In this document: one piece after another, positions 18,243 through 25,833 of the stretch
Layout: each line of letters opens with the position of its first letter
Position numbering within the stretch: position 1 is the first letter of the stretch
Assembly: GCA_041178325.1 (NCBI GenBank)
Contig: JBEGVN010000082.1
Location: 84,125-148,124 of the forward strand
Reading direction: 5' to 3'
Length of the DNA: 64,000 bases
From: UBA6136 sp041178325
Lineage (GTDB): Bacteria; Pseudomonadota; Gammaproteobacteria; Methylococcales; Methylococcaceae
Program-made: the position numbers and the translations under genes
Notes under the pieces: generated by a model
Told to the model about the DNA's origin: nothing
The model's input: only the letters and a program-made list of their open reading frames with translations
Database searches by the model: none

Positions 18243-18278
18243 ACGGCCCCAACAAAGCCTCAACCGAGAACCCGTGTT

Positions 18279-18749
18279 ATGGCCGAAGAAACGCAAGCCC
18301 CCACTGACACTGATCCGCAATTTCGGGTCCAAAAGATCTATGTGAAGGACGTTTCTTTCGAAACGCCCAATTCACCTCAAGTTTTCATGACCGACTGGGA
18401 ACCTGAGATTGATTTCAATCTTGGGAGCAATGCCCAACAAATTCAGGAAAACACCTTCGAAGTGACCCTCAAAGTCACGGTGACCGTAACCCTGGGACAG
18501 AAGACCGCCTACCTGATCGAGGTATCCCAAGCAGGAATCTTTGGAGCACTTGGATTTGGCGCAGATGAATTGGGCCATCTGTTGGGGAGTTATTGTCCCA
18601 GCATTCTGTTCCCTTACGCCAGGGAGGCCGTATCTGATCTGGTCATCAAGGGAGGGTTCCCTCCCATGCTTCTCGCCCCTGTGAATTTTGATGGCCTCTA
18701 CGCGCAACGTCTTGAAGAGCTGAGCGTCGGCAGCCAGACGAGCCACTAG
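18279..18749 (+). CDS. secB: Protein-export chaperone SecB
   Basis: Homotetrameric cytosolic chaperone that keeps preproteins unfolded and delivers them to SecA. The 156-residue chain matches the family along its length, with the core FLTDWEP-like segment (here FMTDWEPEIDFNL, about 36-48), the beta strands FEVTLKVTVTVTL and the SecA-binding acidic and hydrophobic surface near GIFGALGF. It lies between the rhodanese and gpsA, the conserved gammaproteobacterial location. Confidence 0.97.
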   Translation: MAEETQAPTDTDPQFRVQKIYVKDVSFETPNSPQVFMTDWEPEIDFNLGSNAQQIQENTFEVTLKVTVTVTLGQKTAYLIEVSQAGIFGALGFGADELGHLLGSYCPSILFPYAREAVSDLVIKGGFPPMLLAPVNFDGLYAQRLEELSVGSQTSH

Positions 18750-18800
18750 GCCTGCCATTCACGTGGAGGTCTGCGTGTCCATCTGGTTAGGTAATCGATA

Positions 18801-19811
18801 ATGGAGATTTCGGTTCTCGGCGCTGGTTCATGGGGAACGGCGCTTGCGTTGGTCCTTGCCCGCAACAACCACAACGTCCGACTGTGGGGACATAACCCAA
18901 GGCGGATGGAACAAATTCAAAGGGAGCGCTGTAATGCGCAATATCTCCCCGGCGTTCCGTTTCCGGGCAACCTTTTCGCCCTGCCCGACCTGAGCGAAGC
19001 ATTAAGGGACTGCGCTTTGGTTGTAGTTGCTGTCCCTAGCCATGCTTTTAGAGCGCTACTCGAGCGTTTGCCAGAACTAATGCAATCGCCCTGTGGAATC
19101 GCTTGGGCGACCAAAGGGCTGGAATTAAATACTGGCCTCCCTCTCCACAATGTGGTCAAGAGTGTGTTGGGTGACGCATGTCCCTCAGCGATCTTGTCCG
19201 GCCCAACCTTCGCCGGAGAAGTGGCTCGCGGTCAGCCCACTGCGATCACGGTAGCCTCAGAATCAGAGGCCTTCTCCGCGGAGCTAGTGAGCATTTTTCA
19301 CAACCCAAAGTTTCGGGCCTATACGACAAGCGATGTGGTTGGGGTCGAACTCGGCGGTGCCGTCAAAAACGTGCTGGCCATTGCTGCAGGAGTGGCTGAT
19401 GGACTTGGCTATGGCGCCAATGCTCGGGCCGCTCTGATAACCAGAGGACTAGCCGAACTCATGCGACTTGGTCTGACGCTGGGCGGACGACCCGAAACCT
19501 TGATGGGCCTGTCTGGTGTGGGGGATCTGATTCTCACCTGCACAGACAACCAATCGAGAAATCGCCGCTTTGGACTCGGCCTTGGGAAAGGGCTTTCAGC
19601 GGAAATAATAGCCGCCGAAATCGGACAAGAAATCGAAGGCATTCCGACCGCCAGAATTGTCCACGAGCTTTCACTTCGGCATCGCATTGAAATGCCGATC
19701 ACCGAACAGGTTTACCGCATTCTCTATGAGGGCCTCCCACCCCATGAAGCGGTCAGTAATCTTCTGGTTCGCGAACCGAAACCTGAGACTGACCAACCGG
19801 ATTCCGCATGA
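18801..19811 (+). CDS. gpsA: Glycerol-3-phosphate dehydrogenase [NAD(P)+]
   Basis: Reduces dihydroxyacetone phosphate to sn-glycerol 3-phosphate, the backbone of phospholipids. The N-terminal Rossmann motif GAGSWGTALA is at about 7-16, followed by the conserved WATKGLE and the catalytic-site segment ELGGAVKNVLAIAAGVADGLGYG around 192-214, with the active Lys in AVKN. 336 residues is normal length. The 3' end overlaps the MFS gene start as ATGA. Confidence 0.97.
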   Translation: MEISVLGAGSWGTALALVLARNNHNVRLWGHNPRRMEQIQRERCNAQYLPGVPFPGNLFALPDLSEALRDCALVVVAVPSHAFRALLERLPELMQSPCGIAWATKGLELNTGLPLHNVVKSVLGDACPSAILSGPTFAGEVARGQPTAITVASESEAFSAELVSIFHNPKFRAYTTSDVVGVELGGAVKNVLAIAAGVADGLGYGANARAALITRGLAELMRLGLTLGGRPETLMGLSGVGDLILTCTDNQSRNRRFGLGLGKGLSAEIIAAEIGQEIEGIPTARIVHELSLRHRIEMPITEQVYRILYEGLPPHEAVSNLLVREPKPETDQPDSA

Positions 19812-21103
19812 GCAAAAAATCGAAACCCTCAACTTCAACCTCAAAAAGCCCATTAATCGCGGGCATCATCGGAAACATTCTCGAGTGGTACGACTTCGCC
19901 CTTTACGGCCACTTCTCCGTTCTCATCAGTCGGCATTTCTTTCCCGAGGGCGACCGCATCCTCGCGACCTTTGCCGTCTTCAGTGTCAGCTTTTTCATGC
20001 GCCCTCTCGGCGCCATGATCTTTAGCGCGATGGGTGATCGCCACGGTCGAAAACGAGCGCTTTCTCTCTCCATCTTGGGTATGGCGGCGCCCACAGCAGC
20101 CATTGGCTTTTTGCCGGACTATGCACAAATCGGGGGCTGGGCCACCGCATTTCTCATTTTTCTTCGACTTCTCCAGGGTATGGCCCTTGGCGGAGAGATG
20201 GGGGGAGCCGTCACATTTGTTATGGAGCATACGCCTCGAGCACAAATTGGACGGGCTTCGGCATGGATTCAAGCCAGCACGTGTCTCGGGCTCTTGGCGG
20301 GGACGGTGATGGCGAGCATCCTGGCTCTGCTATTGGATCAGCAGGACTTTGATAACTGGGGATGGCGTATTCCCTTCATCCTTGGCATTGGGGCCGCCTG
20401 GCTCGGCTTTAAGATCCGACGCAAGATGTCTGAAAGTGCTGTATTTGAGATTGCTCGCAATGAAAATCGGCTACAAAAAAACCCGTTGGGTGAAATTCAT
20501 GGCAAGTATCGAAGGGCAACTCTGACGGCGATCGGAATCGTGGCCCCGATGACTTGTGGCTTTTTCTTCTGTTTTGTTTACTTCAACAGTTATCTCGTGA
20601 CGGGCCTCGGACTCACTTCCGCCAGAGCACTGATGGTGACATCCTTGGGACTGATTTTGTCATTGATTGCGACACTTGCCAGCGGCATCATTGCCGACCG
20701 TGTCGGCTACAAATCGGTACTGTTAAGAACATCGCAATTGCTTTTACTTTTTACCCTACCGCTCGTTATTGTCCTGTCCGGTGAATGGAATATCGAAATC
20801 ACCCTCATGGCCTACTTCATTTTGAGCCTGATACTCGGCGCTTATTGCAGCACGGCCTTCGCCTCGGTCACGGCACTGTTTCCAACACCCATTCGTTACA
20901 GCGGAATCAGTATGTCGGTAAACCTCGCCTCCCCTGTTTTTGGCAGTACGGCCCCTCTTTTAGTTGCTGCAATGGTCGAAACCTATGGGGGACAGAATGG
21001 TTTCATTGCCTTTGGTGGATATTTCACCGTCCTCTGGCTTATGGCTTTGATCGCTATTCGTCAGATTGACCCACACGCCTTTGCGCGATGGGGTCAACAC
21101 TGA
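19808..21103 (+). CDS. MFS transporter, metabolite:H+ symporter (MHS) type
   Basis: Twelve-helix major facilitator protein of 431 residues, related to ProP, ShiA and KgtP-like proton symporters. The diagnostic N-terminal motif IIGNILEWYDFALYG lies at about residues 18-32, and MGDRHGRKRALSLS is the family A-motif in the first cytoplasmic loop. Substrates in this family include proline, betaine, citrate and 2-oxoglutarate; the sequence does not settle which. Its ATG overlaps the gpsA stop, so it is translated from the same mRNA. Confidence 0.87.
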   Translation: MSKKSKPSTSTSKSPLIAGIIGNILEWYDFALYGHFSVLISRHFFPEGDRILATFAVFSVSFFMRPLGAMIFSAMGDRHGRKRALSLSILGMAAPTAAIGFLPDYAQIGGWATAFLIFLRLLQGMALGGEMGGAVTFVMEHTPRAQIGRASAWIQASTCLGLLAGTVMASILALLLDQQDFDNWGWRIPFILGIGAAWLGFKIRRKMSESAVFEIARNENRLQKNPLGEIHGKYRRATLTAIGIVAPMTCGFFFCFVYFNSYLVTGLGLTSARALMVTSLGLILSLIATLASGIIADRVGYKSVLLRTSQLLLLFTLPLVIVLSGEWNIEITLMAYFILSLILGAYCSTAFASVTALFPTPIRYSGISMSVNLASPVFGSTAPLLVAAMVETYGGQNGFIAFGGYFTVLWLMALIAIRQIDPHAFARWGQH

Positions 21104-21199
21104 ACACAGGTTGGATTTGTCCAGTATCGCTTTTTAGAGTGAATTCGTAGAATGGCCACGGCGCCTATTGCGTGACGCCCAAGAAATAAAGAGAAAAAA

Positions 21200-21814
21200 A
21201 TGAAGATCTTCAGGCGTTATCTCCCGGACCCCGCAAAGATCCGTGAAATCAAGTCACTGCGGTTTTTGGGCGAGAGAATCTACTCACCTAATCTCTGGTA
21301 CCTCAACCGACATTCGGTTTCTCGCGCTTTTGCTGTTGGTCTTTGGGCCATGTATACCCCCCCCCTACCGTGGCAACAGGTTCTGGCAGCCTTAGGGGCT
21401 ATCTACTTTGGCGCTAATCTTCCAATCGCGGTGGCATTGGTTTGGATTACCAATCCACTGACCTGGCTCCCAATGTACTACTTCGCCTATGAAGTTGGCG
21501 CTATTGCTCTCGGCTCCGCGACCTTCAGCTTTGAACAGTTCTCCGAATTCTTCAGCGTCGAACAGGCGATGACTCTGGGGGCTCCGCTTTTGGTTGGCTG
21601 CCTGATTCTTATGCACTTAGGTGCCCTCATCGGGTATTTTGCAGTTCAGTGGCTTTGGATCCGGAATGTTCGGGAGTCCGTCACCGTTCGCCGACTCAGG
21701 AACATGCCCTTCAACTCTGCGGAAATGTGCCGCCAATCCTATGCCAGCTTCAAGCGCTACCTGGAACATCACCAGATCTCTGTCAATCACCTGCCGCGCT
21801 CCCCAAAAAAGTAA
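21200..21814 (+). CDS. DUF2062 membrane protein
   Basis: A 204-residue inner-membrane protein of unknown function. The DUF2062 region is visible as SVSRAFAVGLWAMYTPP followed by glycine-rich membrane helices and the NPLTWLPMYYFAYEVG segment near 90-105. About three or four helices are predicted, with a basic C-terminal tail. No catalytic residues are known for this family. It lies upstream of psd with a 36-base gap, so co-expression with phospholipid synthesis is possible. Confidence 0.85.
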   Translation: MKIFRRYLPDPAKIREIKSLRFLGERIYSPNLWYLNRHSVSRAFAVGLWAMYTPPLPWQQVLAALGAIYFGANLPIAVALVWITNPLTWLPMYYFAYEVGAIALGSATFSFEQFSEFFSVEQAMTLGAPLLVGCLILMHLGALIGYFAVQWLWIRNVRESVTVRRLRNMPFNSAEMCRQSYASFKRYLEHHQISVNHLPRSPKK

Positions 21815-21850
21815 CCGACTCAATCGCCAAACGCACCCACCCTCATTCTT

Positions 21851-22717
21851 ATGTCCCTGACTGAAAAAGCTTTTGTTCTTGCACAATACGCCCTTCCGCA
21901 CCACTTGCTATCAAGACTGATGGGCAAATTCACTTACTGCGAAAACCCCATCATCAAGAATCTGATGATCCGGAAAATTTCAGCTGCATACGACATTGAC
22001 CTATCAGAGGCTCTGGAGCCTGATGCCGGGGCATATCCTTCGTTCAATGCATTTTTTACCCGGCCGCTTAAGCCGGAAGCTCGGCCTATAGCACCTGCGG
22101 TCAACAGCATCGCATCACCGGCCGACGGCTTTCTAAGCCAAAAGGGACCAATTGAGAATGGGAGCATCATTCAAGCAAAAGGATTCAACTACACGGTCGA
22201 GGCCTTATTGGGAGGCGACAAAGAGAGAGCAGCACCCTTCCAAGGTGGGAACTTTGCGACGATTTATCTCTCGCCTCGCGACTATCACCGACTTCATATG
22301 CCTTTAACAGGCACCTTGCGTGAAATGATTCACGTGCCCGGACGACTCTTTAGCGTCAACGATGCAACCACACGAAACGTGCCTGGACTTTTCGCCAGAA
22401 ACGAGCGCGTTGTGGCTATTTTTGACACTGCCATCGGACCTATGGCCCTCATCTTGGTCGGCGCTATTTTCGTCGCCAGTATCGAAACGGTCTGGCATGG
22501 CGTGGTCACGCCACCAACTCGAGACAAGGTTTTCTCTTTCCCCTACGAAGGTGGAAATATCGTTCTTGAAAAAGGTGCGGAAATGGGACGTTTCAATATG
22601 GGTTCGACCATCATCGTCCTTTTAGGTAACCCCAACGCAACCTTTGACACACAGATCACCCCTGGATCGGCAGTCAAAATGGGAAGCCCGATTGGCAACA
22701 CCAACAAAATCCCTTAA
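21851..22717 (+). CDS. psd: Phosphatidylserine decarboxylase proenzyme
   Basis: Makes phosphatidylethanolamine from phosphatidylserine at the inner membrane. The 288-residue proenzyme should self-cleave between G251 and S252 in the motif FNMGSTI, producing the pyruvoyl group on the alpha chain; the classical LGST is MGST here. Other family markers are the SPADG segment (near 95), the YLSPRDYHRLHMP block holding catalytic His residues and ATTRNVPGLFARNER. It has an N-terminal amphipathic region, as in E. coli. Convergent and overlapping by 4 bases with the next gene. Confidence 0.96.
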   Translation: MSLTEKAFVLAQYALPHHLLSRLMGKFTYCENPIIKNLMIRKISAAYDIDLSEALEPDAGAYPSFNAFFTRPLKPEARPIAPAVNSIASPADGFLSQKGPIENGSIIQAKGFNYTVEALLGGDKERAAPFQGGNFATIYLSPRDYHRLHMPLTGTLREMIHVPGRLFSVNDATTRNVPGLFARNERVVAIFDTAIGPMALILVGAIFVASIETVWHGVVTPPTRDKVFSFPYEGGNIVLEKGAEMGRFNMGSTIIVLLGNPNATFDTQITPGSAVKMGSPIGNTNKIP

Positions 22718-23910
22718 GGGTGTAACTGGTGTCTTAAGCTCTCAAGCGCAGTTGCACTGATTTCAATCAAATGCGCAATTTGCTCCGCCATTGGTAGGCT
22801 GGCCGGGACGGATATAAGTGGAGTAGCGGGCCTGACGTCAAATGCGCCCTGACTGAATCCGCTTTTGCAACGCCAGTGGAGTACCCCAGCTTTTTCTGGT
22901 CGCAACAAAAACTGTCCTCCGTTCGGCCCCAACGGATATACCGTTCCCTCCTCCACGAGTATCAGGGATTCCCCGCACTGGGCTAGCGCCTTCCCCATGA
23001 CCATCCAGTGGATTTCTTGCCCAGCGACGAGGATCGGGACTTCTGGGTTCACCCCGTCCCGATCAATCTGACTGTGAATCATGGCCTGAGAGGATGAACC
23101 GCTGCTCAACGGCGAGGAGTGCCCCATGGCCGCATGGACGTCTTCGCCCTTGGACAGCATGAGATAACCCCGCTGCAACATGATGACGCCCAACGCAATA
23201 ACGATGACGCCGGAAATCCGAACCAGCTTTGGAACCATCTGCGCCGACAAAGCGCTGGCAAGAAATCCGAAACCCATCATGAGGGGGAGTGTGCCTAAAC
23301 CGAAGAAAAACAGCATCTTGGCACCTTCAACGGGGCTGCCAGTTCCCGCCGCGAGGATATACATCGCCTGTAGCGGCCCGCAAATGATCATGAGCCCATT
23401 CAAAAGTCCGATGACAAACGGACTACTCGCTCGCCTTAGCAGTCCCCCGAGATGTTTCATCAGGAAAGGCGGGGCTCTGAATTGAAGATCACGGGAGACC
23501 GGGAGAAGTCTGAGTGATGACAGACCGAATAACAGCAAAAAAACACCGGCGAGAAGGCCAGCGACACCTCGCATGAAGGGAGTAAAGGTCACAACGGAGC
23601 CAAGCGCACCAAAGATCCCGCCAATCACGGTGTAAGAGAGCGTCTTACCTACACCATAGTAAAGATGGGTGAGGTATTTCGCTCCGCCTTTATTGGCTGC
23701 CCGCACCGTATATCCGATAACCAATGAACCGCACATGCCAGCACAGTGAAACCCGGTAAAGGTGCCGGCAATAAAGAGCAAAGCAAAACTCAGGGGCTCA
23801 TGACTACTCGGCGCTGAAAAGTTTCCGCTCAGGAACGAACTGAAGTTGAGGAGGAAATAAATTCCTGCAACCAGCAACATAACTTTCCCCAACCTATACA
23901 GCATGCTCAT
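22714..23910 (-). CDS. Sulfite exporter TauE/SafE-like (DsbD_2) membrane protein with extra C-terminal domain
   Basis: Polytopic inner-membrane protein of about 398 residues. The DsbD_2/TauE-like region starts with GTFTGFHCAGMCGSLVIGY, the conserved His/Cys/Met pattern of proteins often linked to copper delivery or cytochrome oxidase assembly. After six or seven helices comes a non-membrane C-terminal region (about 300-375) that resembles a small beta-sandwich, followed by an acidic helix. I favour a role in copper or electron transfer, given the adjacent Cu-type ATPase cluster on the other strand. Start is ATG at 23910 or 23904; GAGG lies upstream of the latter. The longer frame to 24045 adds an unsupported N-terminus. 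Confidence 0.72.
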   Translation of the reverse strand: MSMLYRLGKVMLLVAGIYFLLNFSSFLSGNFSAPSSHEPLSFALLFIAGTFTGFHCAGMCGSLVIGYTVRAANKGGAKYLTHLYYGVGKTLSYTVIGGIFGALGSVVTFTPFMRGVAGLLAGVFLLLFGLSSLRLLPVSRDLQFRAPPFLMKHLGGLLRRASSPFVIGLLNGLMIICGPLQAMYILAAGTGSPVEGAKMLFFFGLGTLPLMMGFGFLASALSAQMVPKLVRISGVIVIALGVIMLQRGYLMLSKGEDVHAAMGHSSPLSSGSSSQAMIHSQIDRDGVNPEVPILVAGQEIHWMVMGKALAQCGESLILVEEGTVYPLGPNGGQFLLRPEKAGVLHWRCKSGFSQGAFDVRPATPLISVPASLPMAEQIAHLIEISATALESLRHQLHP

Positions 23911-24018
23911 CCTCAATGACCTTCTGATTGAATCAACCTCACTCAACAAGCAATTTTGTGCCCAAAAGACTTTCCCCGTATTACCGAGATGCATCAACCC
24001 ATCCGATCCAAAATTTGC

Positions 24019-24050
24019 GTGATTTGACACACCATCCTGTGTCAAATCAC
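24019..24050. promoter_or_regulatory. Perfect 13-bp inverted repeat, candidate activator site
   Basis: The arms GTGATTTGACACA (24019-24031) and TGTGTCAAATCAC (24038-24050) are perfectly complementary around a 6-base centre. It lies in the 272-base divergent spacer between the TauE-like gene and the metal cluster, about 107 bases upstream of the start predicted for the sigma54-like element. That is the usual position for an enhancer-binding activator. It does not match the FNR box (TTGAT-N4-ATCAA). Confidence 0.6.
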
Positions 24051-24116
24051 ATCAACGCCAGCGAGCCCCAAGGCCTAAAAAACAAAAAACCCCAGTAATT
24101 AAAGGATTTCCAACTC

Positions 24117-24132
24117 TGGCACGGACCTTGAC
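24117..24132 (+). promoter_or_regulatory. Sigma54-like -24/-12 promoter element
   Basis: The sequence TGGCACGGACCTTGAC matches the consensus TGGCACG-N4-TTGC(A/T) except that the -12 GC is GA. Spacing between the GG and the -12 G is correct. The downstream gene starts 50 bases later with a good GGAG. The mismatch at an almost invariant base leaves real doubt. Confidence 0.45.
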
Positions 24133-24182
24133 TCCATATTCGGCACACGACTCTCTGTCGTGCCCTTTTTGGAGAACCGCTC

Positions 24183-24455
24183 ATGACTGCAACTGCCGTA
24201 GCTCAAATTCGTAAGCCGGTAACGACAAAAAAAGCCGTCACCAAGTCGCGACGACCCACCCCGGGCGCCATGGCCGTGGGCACCGGATTGGCGTTTGCAT
24301 CCATTATTCTTCTTCCGGCAGTTGCTGCTCATGTCGGGATCAGTGCGACGCTGACAAGCGCCCTTCGGATTGCACTGATGCGCGCCTCAAGCCGCGTGGT
24401 AGCCGGGAGTAATGAGGGTGGGGATTCAATTCCAGCGTACTTGAGCTGTCATTGA
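24183..24455 (+). CDS. Small single-span membrane protein, first gene of metal cluster
   Basis: A 90-residue protein I do not recognise. It starts with a basic stretch rich in Lys, Thr and Arg (residues 10-27), then has one clear membrane helix (about 32-52). The tail ends SCH, so one Cys and one His are near the C-terminus. TTGGAG lies about 8 bases before the ATG, which is strong support for translation. A sigma54-like promoter and a perfect dyad lie upstream. About 135 bases with small hairpins, one at 24466-24489, separate it from the 55-residue Cys-rich gene. The tail may be non-conserved. Confidence 0.55.
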   Translation: MTATAVAQIRKPVTTKKAVTKSRRPTPGAMAVGTGLAFASIILLPAVAAHVGISATLTSALRIALMRASSRVVAGSNEGGDSIPAYLSCH

Positions 24456-24589
24456 CATCATTAAAGCCGAGGTCAAGCTCATCCTCGGTTAGGAAGTGAT
24501 TGCGGCCTAGCTTAACAAGCAATCGCGTTATGGTGTAATCTGGCTCCAGCCAGAAGGCTGTCCTTTATGCAGCTTGAGGAACAACGATC

Positions 24590-24757
24590 GTGAGCGAAGC
24601 GTCAGACACCTGTGACCTCTGCCAACTCCCTATCATGGGACATGCATACGTTCTTCAAACGACGCTAGGCCTCAAACAATTCTGCTGCGAGGGATGCCAA
24701 GGCATCTATCGAATGTTGCACGAATCGGAAATTATTGAGGATGGCTCAGCGGGCTAA
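24590..24757 (+). CDS. 55-residue Cys-rich metal-binding protein (PF12156-like)
   Basis: A tiny cytosolic protein with CDLC at residues 8-11 and FCCEGCQGIYRML from residue 31, including the CC-X2-C pattern. This spacing and the following helix resemble the N-terminal metal-binding domain found on cbb3-oxidase-associated copper ATPases (PF12156), here as a free-standing protein. GTG start, with GAGGA at 24576-24580 nine bases upstream; stop TAA. It lies just upstream of the other small cluster proteins and of the Cu(I)-type ATPase, so I infer that it passes copper to the pump or shields it. Confidence 0.72.
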   Translation: MSEASDTCDLCQLPIMGHAYVLQTTLGLKQFCCEGCQGIYRMLHESEIIEDGSAG

Positions 24758-24798
24758 CTAGGCTCACGAGCATTCTCGCCCACTGCTAGGAGGCAATC

Positions 24799-25152
24799 AT
24801 GGCCCATGTTCATGGCGCCGCAGCTAAGAACCTATCCCAAAGCGCTCATGCGGCGCACGGTGCCGCTGCCCTGACGAAGGCGAAGCATGCCGGAGCCGCG
24901 GTAGGTATTGCAGCGGTCACTCAAACTCATACAGGAAAAGGTTTTATGAGCGTATTCTCCAAACACCCTTTTTTGGTCTTCACCGTTGGCGTTGCTGCCG
25001 GTTACTTTGCCCACAAGTACCGAAAGGAAATCATCGCATCAGCGACCCGCGCGACCGAATTGGGCAAAGACTTTGTAATGCACCAAAAGGAAAACCTTGA
25101 GGACTTGGTTGCAGAATGCCAGGAATGTCCCGAAGAAGGGGAACAGGAATAA
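24799..25152 (+). CDS. His-rich single-span membrane protein, metal cluster
   Basis: A 117-residue protein, unassigned. Residues 1-47 are rich in Ala and His (MAHVHG at the start, several further His). One membrane helix follows (about 57-72) with a YtxH-like FAHKYRKEI junction, then an amphipathic helix and an acidic tail containing CQECPEE, a CxxC pair. AGGAGG precedes the ATG by 6 bases, a near-ideal ribosome-binding site suggesting strong expression. The mix of His-rich and CxxC ends on one membrane anchor fits metal buffering at the membrane next to the ATPase; this is inference. Confidence 0.7.
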   Translation: MAHVHGAAAKNLSQSAHAAHGAAALTKAKHAGAAVGIAAVTQTHTGKGFMSVFSKHPFLVFTVGVAAGYFAHKYRKEIIASATRATELGKDFVMHQKENLEDLVAECQECPEEGEQE

Positions 25153-25176
25153 AACCCCCAGAAGACCGAGGATTGC

Positions 25177-25785
25177 ATGAGTATCACCAGAGAGGTCATT
25201 CTCCGCCATCGGGAGCCTGGGTATCTCAGATTTGATATACCGGACGCCTTATGCGCCCACTATGCGGCCGAAGAGTTAAGCCGGGAGCTGGCTGCGGTGG
25301 AGGGGGTTTATCGCGTTGGACTGAACCCAAGCGCGGGCAAACTCACCCTCCGATTTCATGACGCCTATTGCTCATTCGAAACACTGATCCGAACCTTGTT
25401 TCGGCTGGTTCAGCAAATCATTGAACGCGTTCGGGCAGCGGCAAGTCAGTCCAAAATCGTTGTCCCTATCAGTTCCAGAAAAACCGTTCATTCCCCTGCT
25501 CCAACAACAAGACTAGAGCCCATTGAGTGGCTGAAAAGAAAACTTGAGGAAATACGAGAGACTTTCCTCGCCTTCAAGATTCTTCTCTCCCGGGCTGTGG
25601 AGCATCGCCCTCGTTGGGTGAAGGAGTTCATGAACGACCTTCTCATGCTTTTCCTTATCAAACTTCATTGGCATCAAATCCTAACGGAGTGGCTACCACG
25701 GCCTTGGACCTATCGCTACGAATGGTTGGCGACGATTTACCTGATTTACCTCTCAGTTCAGTCCAAAGTACCCCAGCCCGCATAA
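25177..25785 (+). CDS. Degenerate HMA-domain protein
   Basis: A 202-residue protein. Residues 5-65 have the ferredoxin-like beta-alpha-beta pattern of a heavy-metal-associated domain (GYLRFDIPD strand, AAEELSRELAAVEGVYRVGL helix and strand, KLTLRF strand) but have no CxxC metal loop. A basic helical region follows (65-140), with a probable membrane-associated segment near residues 152-195. A similar degenerate domain begins the neighbouring ATPase. The domain may therefore be a protein-protein contact rather than a metal carrier. The gene ends 48 bases before the ATPase gene. Confidence 0.68.
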   Translation: MSITREVILRHREPGYLRFDIPDALCAHYAAEELSRELAAVEGVYRVGLNPSAGKLTLRFHDAYCSFETLIRTLFRLVQQIIERVRAAASQSKIVVPISSRKTVHSPAPTTRLEPIEWLKRKLEEIRETFLAFKILLSRAVEHRPRWVKEFMNDLLMLFLIKLHWHQILTEWLPRPWTYRYEWLATIYLIYLSVQSKVPQPA

Positions 25786-25833
25786 TATCCAGCGCTCTAT
25801 TTCCTATTCACCTCTGAATAACGGGGCATCGTC

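Noticed and set aside
24019..24050. FNR/Anr box reading of the dyad
   Set aside because: The FNR consensus is TTGAT-N4-ATCAA; here the arms and spacing are different.
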